Shown here: piece after piece, positions 1-5,664 of the stretch
Layout: each line of letters opens with the position of its first letter
Numbering within the stretch: position 1 is the first letter of the stretch
Origin: Bacteroidota bacterium
GTDB taxonomy: Bacteria; Bacteroidota; Bacteroidia; Chitinophagales; Saprospiraceae
Assembly: GCA_018969455.1 (NCBI GenBank)
Contig: JAGWYI010000269.1
Span: 1-6,167 of the forward strand
Direction: 5' to 3'
Length of the DNA stretch: 6,167 nt
Program-made: the position numbers and the translations under genes
The notes under the pieces: model-generated
Databases searched by the model: none
Seen by the model: only the letters and a program-made list of their open reading frames with translations
What the model was told of the DNA's origin: nothing

Positions 1-76
1 ATTCTTGGTGCGTTTTGATTTTCAATGATTTAAACCGGGGGCTGGTATGAAAATTGTCCATGGAATTCAAGGCCTA

Positions 77-1090
77 TCATTCAATTTCCACCACCACTTT
101 GCCTATGGTTTTGCCGGTTTGAAAGAGGCGGATGGCGTCGGGCAATTGTTCAAATGGGAATCGGTGGCCTACGTGCGGCGCACTGAGTTGCAATTGTTCC
201 AGTTCGCTGAGGAGGCTGCGCATCAATTCGACGCGTTCGTATAGCCAAATGAGGTTAAAGCCCAATACACCTTTGTTTTGTTCTACCATGGCTTGCGGGT
301 CTATTTTCGGGCGGCGCAGGAAGGTCCATAAGAGCTTCATTTTGTTGGGCTTGTCGCCGGTATGGGCATAGCGGGCCGATCCGAATACCACCATTCGGCC
401 CATGGGTGTTAGCAACTTGAAGGGGATGCTGAAAAAGGGGCCGCCCACGCTGTCCATCACCAAATCTAATGGTCGGCCGTCGAGGGCTTGGATTAAATCT
501 TGTTCAAAGTTATTGCTGCGCACAAGTACTTTGTCGTAGCCCTGTTCGAGTCCAAACGCCACTTTGTCGGGGTTTCCAACGGTACCAATAGTGTAGCAAT
601 GGTAAGCTTTGGCGACTTTAAGGGCCTGGAGTCCCACGCCGCCCACGCCGCTGTGAATGAGCACAGTAGCGCCGGTTTGCAGATTTCCCAGGCGCAGCAT
701 GCCATAATAAGCGGTGAGGGTTTGTACCAAAAAAGCGGCTGCTGTGGCGAAGTCCCAATTGGCTGGAATAGGGTTTATGTACCGGGCATCGATGTTGAGG
801 TGGGTTGCATAAGCACCAAATCGGGTGACGCCCATTACCCGGTCGCCGATTTTCAGGTGATGCACGCCAGGCCCTGTGGCGCATATTAGGCCTGCATACT
901 CTAATCCGGGCGTAAAAGCGCCTTGGGGCGTGGCGCCGTAAAGACCCCAAATGGCGAAAATATCGGCAAAATTGAGTCCGATGGCTTTTACTTCCACCTG
1001 AACCATGTTTTCGCCGGGCGCCTCCAAATTGAAGAATTCGCGTTTCAAATTGCGCAGATTGCCAGCTTCCAGGACGTATTTTTGTGCCAT
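77..1090 (-). CDS. Zinc-independent medium-chain reductase, quinone oxidoreductase / VAT-1-like
   Basis: A complete 337-residue protein, the usual length for the quinone oxidoreductase branch of the medium-chain dehydrogenase/reductase superfamily. Residues 1-120 form the GroES-like domain with the motif GLNFADI (38-44) and PGLEYAG (61-67), where zinc alcohol dehydrogenases would have GHE. The catalytic Cys and His zinc ligands are absent, so it should be zinc-independent. The Rossmann domain carries SGVGGVG (147-153), fitting NADPH binding. The stretch NKGVLGFNLIWLYE (273-286) resembles the VAT-1 subgroup. The likely role is cytosolic NADPH-dependent reduction of a quinone or an activated enone; the true substrate cannot be read from sequence. 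The ATG at 1090 follows an A-rich leader without a Shine-Dalgarno site. A weak Bacteroidota-type -7 element (TACCTTCG) lies about 20 bases upstream, on the minus strand at 1118-1111. It is separated by 116 bases from the broken gene upstream and is probably transcribed alone. Confidence 0.93.
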   Translation of the reverse strand: MAQKYVLEAGNLRNLKREFFNLEAPGENMVQVEVKAIGLNFADIFAIWGLYGATPQGAFTPGLEYAGLICATGPGVHHLKIGDRVMGVTRFGAYATHLNIDARYINPIPANWDFATAAAFLVQTLTAYYGMLRLGNLQTGATVLIHSGVGGVGLQALKVAKAYHCYTIGTVGNPDKVAFGLEQGYDKVLVRSNNFEQDLIQALDGRPLDLVMDSVGGPFFSIPFKLLTPMGRMVVFGSARYAHTGDKPNKMKLLWTFLRRPKIDPQAMVEQNKGVLGFNLIWLYERVELMRSLLSELEQLQLSAPHVGHRFPFEQLPDAIRLFQTGKTIGKVVVEIE

Positions 1091-1206
1091 AGGTAATGTT
1101 TTTATTCAAGCGAAGGTACAATATTCGCCAGGAGGCAATCCAATACCCAACGCATAAAATGAATGCCTCTGAATCTGATGACTCTTCCATTGAACTCTTT
1201 GGGTAT

Positions 1207-1825
1207 TTAAAAATTGATGACCAGGCTTGTGCCTGTGGGAAAATACCAAATGTTTGGAACTTGTGTCATGGGAAGGATGAAAAACAATCTGAAGACAGGT
1301 CGACCGGGACGCAAGGGCTGGAAGGGATAGCCTAAAATGGTGTACGGGAGGCAATGTTTTTCGATTTTACCAGAAAAAAAGGCGCCGCCTAAACCCAGTT
1401 CTAAAAAACTGCGTCTAATTCCGAATATGAAGCTGATGGGGTGTGGTATGAAAACATACGCTTTGGGTGCGATGTAGTCGCATGAACCCAAAATGCAAAA
1501 CTTCAATTCTTTCTGGTACCCAATTCCGAAAGCAGTTCTGATGTATGTATACTTTACACCGCCAGATTTTGTGCATAACGATCTTTATAAATCATTTTAA
1601 ATCACCGTAATCCATCCTGATTTATCCACAAAATCCGGCGAATCCTGGTATATTTTTATAGATGCAGTTAACTTTATTATCATTCATGGACATTATGGAA
1701 GCATCACCCAAAATAGACAGATTCAAACTGTTCTGCGGGCGTCCTTCCTGGAGCAAAGTCAAATCTTGCGCCTTTAATGCAGACTGAAATAGGAAAAATA
1801 CGATAAAAACATACAGATTTTTCAT
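1207..1825 (-). pseudogene. Secreted, probably outer-membrane small protein, split by repeat element A
   Basis: Two reading frames on the same strand are halves of one gene. The 5' half (1825-1653) begins with a Sec signal peptide, MKNLYVFIVFFLFQSALKAQ, and continues with NSLNLSILGDASIMSMN. It then runs into element A, which supplies its last few residues (IPGFAGFCG) and a stop at 1622-1624. The 3' half (1547-1207) reads TYIRTAFGIGYQKE, then LKFCILGSCD, and ends LVINF; a C-terminal Phe is typical of outer-membrane beta-barrels. Removing 103 bp (the element plus one TA) joins the halves in frame as CIYKN-TYIRTAFGIGY, giving about 171 residues. In the present sequence the frame shifts and stops inside the element. 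From memory, similar unnamed proteins with a GDAS...NYE...GLGY pattern occur in Bacteroidota, but I cannot name a family. It could survive as a secreted 67-residue peptide, which I think unlikely. Confidence 0.85.
1548..1652 (-). mobile_element. MITE-like element A, copy 1 (inside the pseudogene)
   Basis: A 105-bp unit bounded by TATAC and GTATA. The two 31-base ends are inverted repeats of each other: TATAC matches, the next 7 bases do not, then 17 of 19 match (CGCCGGATTTTGTGGATAA against CGCCAGATTTTGTGCATAA, both read inward). A second copy lies at 5480-5585 in opposite orientation, about 85% identical by eye. The broken gene's frame is restored only if one flanking TA is kept on removal, so I read the element as 1550-1650 with a duplicated TA target (1548-1549 and 1651-1652). 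A TA target is characteristic of IS630/Tc1-mariner transposases; that link is inference. It has no coding capacity, so it would be non-autonomous. Confidence 0.8.
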
Positions 1826-1961
1826 ATAGAAGAGGTTTTGGTTATTGGATAGTAGCCCGACGGAGTTAGACTAATTGCTCAAACAGCGCTTTACATGTTT
1901 GTTGTGCATCATGCTATTTTTAACCGAGTTGACACGTACACAGCCACATTCAACTGTTAAA

Positions 1962-1981
1962 TTTAGCGAATTATCGCTAAA
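1962..1981 (-). terminator. Possible weak terminator downstream of the dehydrogenase/DUF5690 pair
   Basis: A perfect 8-bp stem, TTTAGCGA (1962-1969) pairing with TCGCTAAA (1974-1981), with a 4-base loop. It lies 50 bases beyond the DUF5690 stop codon. On the minus strand it is followed only by TTTAAC, so the U-tract is poor. It could instead be a palindromic operator for the gene starting at 1825. The rest of the 1826-2031 spacer shows nothing I recognise. Confidence 0.35.
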
Positions 1982-2031
1982 AAATGGTTTTGGTAAATAT
2001 TTCTTTCATTTTATTTAACTGCCAGATCCAT

Positions 2032-3333
2032 TTAAAGTCTGGATTTTAATGGTTTGCGCAACCCCAATTTTTGTTCTTTAACCAAAAAATAGACCCATGC
2101 CACTCCGGCAGCCAAAATGGTAACGACGCCGATGAGGTAGGATACATACAGCATAAAATTTAGCCAATTCAGGGCTTTAGAGCCAAAATTTTTGTAAAAA
2201 AGCACGGTGACGCTGCCCAAATAGCCGCAGGCGTCGGTGATGTACATCAAAAAACCGATGTTGCTTTTGTATTCAAAATGGGCGATCCAGCGCTCAAACA
2301 GCATGGTGTGAAAACTGACGTATGCCAAATACATGCCGAACCCAGCCAGGATCATCCAGGCGGCCGGGGGCAACAATTGGGCTTGAAACAAGATGGTTGC
2401 CAGGAGCAACAGAAAGCCGCCCAGGGCAATGATACCGAGGTTGGAATAAAAAGCCAGGCGGTTGTTTTTAATCAATATCATCAAACCGATGATGACAAAA
2501 ACCCCGATGGCGATGGGGATTTCGGCGGTGAGCAGTACCTGGGGCATGTCGGGATATCCCAGCAGGCTCCAGAGTTCTACAGCGAAGTTGTCGCGCAGTT
2601 CGCGGAAAATGGTAAGGGCGATGTAAACAAAAATGAGCAGCAAAATACCTGGTGCGAAGGCCCAAAAGAAGGCTTTTCGCTGGGTTTTGTCCATCGGAAC
2701 CCGCTCGGTTCGGCTGGCAATGTCGGCGGCGCTGGGCGCCGGTATTTTATGGAGCATCCATACGCCCAGCAACAGAAAAGGCACAAAGAGGAGACCTACG
2801 CCAAAAGGCATCCAAAACTCGGATACGCCCCATGCGGTAATGAGGTATTTGCCGGTGGCTTTTACCAGGCCCGAGGCCACAATGAAACTGATGCTCATGG
2901 CAGCACCGAGCAACTCGGTGTTGCGGCGGCCTTCCAAAAAGGCAAACACCAGCCCCCAAATCATGCCAAGGGGCAGGCCGTTCACAAAAAGCCAACCGAA
3001 ATTGTAGGGGTAAGGCGTGATGGCAAATGCCAAAAGGGCAGCCCAGGAAATGCCCATTAATACGAGGATGCTCCCAATGCGTTGATGCGCCGGCATTTCC
3101 GATACGACTTTAATGCCAATGAATTTGGAGAGCGTATAGCCCAGTACCTGGGTGGAAATCAGGATGATTTTGTAATCTATGCCCCACAGCACCAGATCGG
3201 CATACACGCCGGCAGAAAAGGGTTTGCGGAAGGCGTACATGCTGCAATAGGTGATGAAACCGGCCGCCATACCAAAGAGGGAAAAAGCGGTCTCCGATTG
3301 GAATTGTATTTTTTTCGACATAAGATCAGGCAT
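2032..3333 (-). CDS. DUF5690-like MFS-type membrane transporter
   Basis: A 433-residue, very hydrophobic inner-membrane protein with about 12 predicted transmembrane helices and a central hydrophilic loop (about 196-220, rich in charged residues), the 6+6 layout of the major facilitator superfamily. The first helix ends in MYAFRKPF (32-39). This recalls the Y..RK.F motif of organophosphate:phosphate antiporters such as GlpT and UhpT, whose Arg contacts phosphate. Other charged motifs are LEGRRNTE (133-140), FRELRDNF (243-250) and MLFERW (344-349). I recall this pattern as DUF5690, a Bacteroidota-enriched family without a proven substrate. Its start overlaps the upstream dehydrogenase stop by 8 bases, so the two are probably translationally coupled. 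An alternative start at 3321 (MSKKIQF, 429 residues), 4 bases after that stop, is at least as plausible. Transport of a phosphorylated or phosphonate compound is inference. Confidence 0.88.
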   Translation of the reverse strand: MPDLMSKKIQFQSETAFSLFGMAAGFITYCSMYAFRKPFSAGVYADLVLWGIDYKIILISTQVLGYTLSKFIGIKVVSEMPAHQRIGSILVLMGISWAALLAFAITPYPYNFGWLFVNGLPLGMIWGLVFAFLEGRRNTELLGAAMSISFIVASGLVKATGKYLITAWGVSEFWMPFGVGLLFVPFLLLGVWMLHKIPAPSAADIASRTERVPMDKTQRKAFFWAFAPGILLLIFVYIALTIFRELRDNFAVELWSLLGYPDMPQVLLTAEIPIAIGVFVIIGLMILIKNNRLAFYSNLGIIALGGFLLLLATILFQAQLLPPAAWMILAGFGMYLAYVSFHTMLFERWIAHFEYKSNIGFLMYITDACGYLGSVTVLFYKNFGSKALNWLNFMLYVSYLIGVVTILAAGVAWVYFLVKEQKLGLRKPLKSRL

Positions 3334-4426
3334 TTACGCGCACGCCTACGCGGAAGGGGTTGGCCTCCATGGCGTAAGCAAATGCCTCATTTACTTGGTG
3401 CAGGTTGAATTGGTCGTGAATCATGGTTTCGAAGGGGAAATCGCTGTGGTGTTGTTCGATGAATTGCACGGCAGCGATAAAATCCTGTTCGTTGTAGTTG
3501 TGCAAGCCCTTGATACTGTATAGGTTGCGCACCATTTTTTCGGCGTCTATTTCCATTTTGCGCTGGGGAAAGGTGGCGCCCAGCCAAACAGCTGTTCCGC
3601 CGATGGCCATGTGTTCCAGGGTATTTTCCATGGCAGAAGCGGCGCCGCTGAGTTCAAGGATGACATCTATGGGTTTGACATTGCCCAACAGGGAGTACAG
3701 TGCGGCATTGAGGTCGCTGTCTGCGGGGATGGTGTGGGTAGCGCCAAAGCTGGGGGCCACAGCCAGTCGCTCGGGGTTGCTGTCAAGCGCCACCACAGCG
3801 GCGGCGCCTTGAGAACGGCTCATGGCGCAAGCGATCATGCCCAGCATGCCTGCGCCGGTCACCAGCACGTTTTTGCCTTGCAGTGGGCCAGCCACCCGGA
3901 TGCCGCCAGCCACAGTGGCCACGGCGCAATTGATGATGGCGGCGATTTTGAGCGGTATATTTTCGCTTATTTTCAGCAGGGGGGTATGAGGTTTCAGGAT
4001 GATGTATTCGCTGAGTCCGCCGTGCAAGGTATTGTGTTCGTTGAGTTGTTCGTGGCCGTATTTGTAGAGGCCATCGGCTTTTTGCGGGATGCCGCGTTTG
4101 GAGAGTTCGGCGTGGGGGTTGCTGGCGTAAATGGCCCAGCTGATGCGATCGCCGACCGCGATTGCTGCACCGTTCAAGTCTTTTTCTATTGTTTCCGGGC
4201 CGAAAGCGGCGATGCGGCCCACAATTTCGTGGCCGAGAATAGTGGGTGATTTTTCCTTGCGTTGGCCGGAATAGGTATAGAGGTCGCTGCGGCAGAGGGT
4301 GGTATACTCCACCCGCACCAATAATTCACCGGTTTGCAGGTTTGGGATGGGCAGGTCTTTTAGTTCGAAGGGCTTAGTGGGATCGTAAAAGACAGCGGTT
4401 GTGCTGGTTTTCATCTCATTCAACAT
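3326..4426 (-). CDS. Zinc-binding alcohol dehydrogenase, phosphonate-associated (HpnZ/TIGR03366-like) type
   Basis: A 366-residue medium-chain dehydrogenase. The catalytic zinc site is intact: Cys45 (TLCRSD), His66-Glu67 (ILGHE) and Cys167 (INCAVAT). The Rossmann fold has GAGMLG (191-196) and an Asp at 215 (ALDSNPER) ending strand 2, which favours NAD over NADP. Between these, SNPHAELSKRGIPQK followed by LYKYGHE (102-126) resembles the KYGH-containing segment I recall from the putative phosphonate-catabolism alcohol dehydrogenase family. However, the usual four structural-zinc cysteines are absent here. The likely reaction is NAD-dependent oxidation of a small alcohol in the cytosol, substrate unknown. 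It is the first gene of a pair with the overlapping transporter-like gene. The start could be Met1 or Met5 (MKTSTTAVFY); neither has a good Shine-Dalgarno site. The enzyme class is firm; the phosphonate link is inferred from remembered family similarity. Confidence 0.9.
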   Translation of the reverse strand: MLNEMKTSTTAVFYDPTKPFELKDLPIPNLQTGELLVRVEYTTLCRSDLYTYSGQRKEKSPTILGHEIVGRIAAFGPETIEKDLNGAAIAVGDRISWAIYASNPHAELSKRGIPQKADGLYKYGHEQLNEHNTLHGGLSEYIILKPHTPLLKISENIPLKIAAIINCAVATVAGGIRVAGPLQGKNVLVTGAGMLGMIACAMSRSQGAAAVVALDSNPERLAVAPSFGATHTIPADSDLNAALYSLLGNVKPIDVILELSGAASAMENTLEHMAIGGTAVWLGATFPQRKMEIDAEKMVRNLYSIKGLHNYNEQDFIAAVQFIEQHHSDFPFETMIHDQFNLHQVNEAFAYAMEANPFRVGVRVNA

Positions 4427-4727
4427 GAAGCGAATATTTTCTTTATGCTTTTTATTTAAATGGCTTTAATTCAAGAACTTATTAAAAATAAAATTGAAGC
4501 AAATTGGAAAATAGTTGATTATTAATAAATCGTAAAGTTGTTGATCCAGGCGAATTATAGGGCATTGTTTGTGCGCCGGGGGTAGCAATCTTCCTAAATT
4601 CCCTTCAATTTTTGCAAAAACAGGCTTGAATTTGCGCTTTCGCACAAATCAAATACAAATCGGGGAGAAAACCAAACAGCGCATTCAGGGCTATGGTGAA
4701 ACCTCTTGGCCCATCAATCAAGTTTGA
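4427..4727. other. Intergenic region between the lipoprotein and dehydrogenase genes
   Basis: About 300 AT-rich bases with no credible gene on either strand. It must hold the promoter of the dehydrogenase/DUF5690 pair. On the minus strand, TTTGC near 4505-4500 followed by TAAGTTCT after about 18 bases is a poor match to the Bacteroidota TTTG/TAnnTTTG promoter. A short imperfect hairpin (TTTGCG-CTTT-CGCACAAA, 4631-4648) lies 80 bases past the lipoprotein stop and lacks a U-tract. I cannot assign either with confidence. Confidence 0.5.
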
Positions 4728-5231
4728 TCAGGGTCTCAGGCCCACAATGTGCTTCCATTGGGCATTTCGGTAGAAGTAGGAAAGTTGCGGATCTTCTGTA
4801 CTGGTACAATATACTTGCCCGTTGCAATCCAGTGGGATGGAGATCATGTCGGTGCAAGGGTTGTCTTCACAGAAGTATTCCTTGCCGTCGAGTTCATAAA
4901 GGGAAAAGTAAAATTTGCATCCTGTAGCCAGATCTTGCCCGGTATATTTAATCAAATTATGGTCGAGTACAAACTGTTCTTCGCAGCTCAAGGGAAGATC
5001 GGAAGTTTGCTTGCAAGAAAATACGAGGAGGACAAAAGGCAATAAAAGGCTTAGAAACTGTTTTAAAACCTCCGGGATAGATGAAAGGTAAAGATTTTGG
5101 CGCCATGCAAGGCTTATTTTTGAGGGAATAGCCATGTCCTGTTGCCGAAAAAATAAATGCAGCATGGCGTTAAAAGATTTGCCTTTCAGCATTTCGGAGG
5201 TTTTAAAACAGTTTCTTAGTTTTCCAGTCAT
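4728..5231 (-). CDS. Small cysteine-rich lipoprotein with an element-derived N-terminus
   Basis: The open frame encodes 167 residues. The hydrophobic stretch SLLLPFVLLVFSC (61-73) is a type II signal-peptide core, with Cys73 the likely lipidated residue, but it lies far from the N-terminus. Residues 5-60 are encoded by element B. Removing the element and one CTTAG duplication (165 bp, in frame) gives MTGKLSLLLPFVLLVFSC, a canonical 18-residue lipoprotein signal peptide. The mature part, about 95 residues, starts CKQTSDLPLSCEEQ and holds six further Cys (84 onward, including ATGCKF, YFCEDNPCTD and LDCNGQVYC), which could form disulfides in the periplasm. No known domain is recognised; the DGKEYFCEDNPC pattern feels like a recurring Bacteroidota small-lipoprotein family. 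Today it may start at Met33 (MAIPSKIS...), leaving a 41-residue leader, or be non-functional. An upstream hairpin at 5395-5434 probably separates it from the membrane subunit gene. Confidence 0.7.
   Translation of the reverse strand: MTGKLRNCFKTSEMLKGKSFNAMLHLFFRQQDMAIPSKISLAWRQNLYLSSIPEVLKQFLSLLLPFVLLVFSCKQTSDLPLSCEEQFVLDHNLIKYTGQDLATGCKFYFSLYELDGKEYFCEDNPCTDMISIPLDCNGQVYCTSTEDPQLSYFYRNAQWKHIVGLRP
5050..5219. mobile_element. MITE-like palindromic element B inserted in the lipoprotein signal-peptide region
   Basis: A 160-bp element (5055-5214) flanked by direct repeats CTTAG (5050-5054 and 5215-5219), apparently a 5-bp target duplication. Its outer 20 bases are perfect inverted repeats, AAACTGTTTTAAAACCTCCG at 5055-5074 against its complement at 5195-5214. 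The arms continue with mismatches (TGAAAGG, CGCCATGC, TTATTTTT shared) to about 5120 and 5149, so nearly the whole element can fold into a single hairpin. There is no transposase. It is unrelated to element A. On the minus strand it is open in the lipoprotein frame for its full length. I cannot assign the parent insertion-sequence family. Confidence 0.82.
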
Positions 5232-5479
5232 TGGGTTCCGTTTTTATGGTGTATTGTTTGAAATGCGGTATCCTTGGTACAGGATGGGGCTATTCAGGGG
5301 GTTGTTCAACACAAAACCGGTTTTAGGATCAGGGGTTAAAGCAATTACGCATAGCGTGATGAATTCGTTGGGAATAGGGAGCTGCTTTTTTAAAAAAGGC
5401 AGCCGAAGATGGGTGAACATCTCTGGCTGCCTTTGATTTTTAACCAAAGCGGTAAAAGAAAATGGAGGATACCGCAAAG
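5232..5479. other. Non-coding spacer upstream of the lipoprotein gene
   Basis: Apart from the hairpin at 5395-5434, I see no supported gene. A 77-codon minus-strand frame at 5244-5477 starts at TTG and reads straight through the hairpin, so I treat it as chance or at most a gene remnant. The lipoprotein promoter should lie between the hairpin and 5231. No clear TTTG/TAnnTTTG pair is visible. Confidence 0.45.
5395..5434 (-). terminator. Strong, probably bidirectional Rho-independent terminator
   Basis: A 10-bp stem, AAAGGCAGCC (5395-5404) with GGCTGCCTTT (5425-5434), extended after a 2-base internal loop by AGATG/CATCT (5407-5411 and 5418-5422) around loop GGTGAA. On the minus strand it is followed by a T-run (complement of 5397-5392), the expected terminator form. 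It would end transcripts of the membrane subunit gene stopping at 5665. On the plus strand GATTTTT follows, so it may also work in that direction. Confidence 0.75.
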
Positions 5480-5585
5480 TATACCAGGATTCGCCGGATT
5501 TTATGGATAAATCAGGATGTGTTTCGCTGGTTTATAATGATTTATAAAAAATTGTTATGCACAAAATCTGGTGGCATTCAGTATA
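5480..5585 (+). mobile_element. MITE-like element A, copy 2 (intergenic)
   Basis: A 106-bp unit with the same geometry as copy 1: TATAC and GTATA ends, 31-base inverted ends, and TA on both outer sides (5480-5481 and 5584-5585). The first 23 bases and a later block (TGGATAAATCAGGATG) are identical to copy 1. Differences concentrate in the centre and in the 7 unpaired bases near the far end. It lies 79 bases downstream of the membrane subunit stop and 45 bases before the terminator, so it is probably transcribed in the 3' untranslated region as a hairpin. Confidence 0.8.
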
Positions 5586-5664
5586 AATTTGGGGTTATCC
5601 GAACAAATTGGGGATAATCAACGATCCAATTAAAACAAGTTGCTCGAGGGTTTGCGTTGAAACA

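Noticed and set aside
1..76. Possible gene start at the left edge
   Set aside because: Only 76 bases downstream of the oxidoreductase stop are present; the plus-strand frame at 47 continues antisense into that gene.
500..889. 129-codon plus-strand frame
   Set aside because: It is antisense to the well-supported quinone oxidoreductase gene and has no family features.
1207..1506. 99-residue minus-strand frame as a stand-alone gene
   Set aside because: It starts at TTG; the frame extends upstream to the element A border and joins the signal-peptide half once the element is removed.
1622..1825. 67-residue minus-strand frame as a stand-alone secreted peptide gene
   Set aside because: Its last nine residues and stop come from element A, and the rest matches the 5' half of the split gene.
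2278..3060. 260-codon plus-strand frame
   Set aside because: It lies antisense to the DUF5690 gene and has a low-complexity Gln/Gly/His-rich translation without any recognisable motif, so it is a codon-bias shadow.
4631..4648. Short hairpin TTTGCG/CGCACAAA as a terminator or operator
   Set aside because: The stem is imperfect and there is no T-run; spacers of this composition produce such stems by chance.
5134..5436. 100-codon plus-strand frame
   Set aside because: It begins inside element B and crosses the terminator; its composition is that of non-coding sequence.
5244..5477. 77-codon minus-strand frame
   Set aside because: It starts at TTG, abuts element A and runs through the terminator hairpin. 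The segment TPDPKTGFVLNNP looks faintly protein-like, but there is no support for a functional gene.
5593..5619. 8-bp stem (GGTTATCC with GGATAATC) as the terminator of the membrane subunit gene
   Set aside because: On the transcribed strand one pair becomes A-C and no U-tract follows; the hairpin at 5395-5434 is far better.
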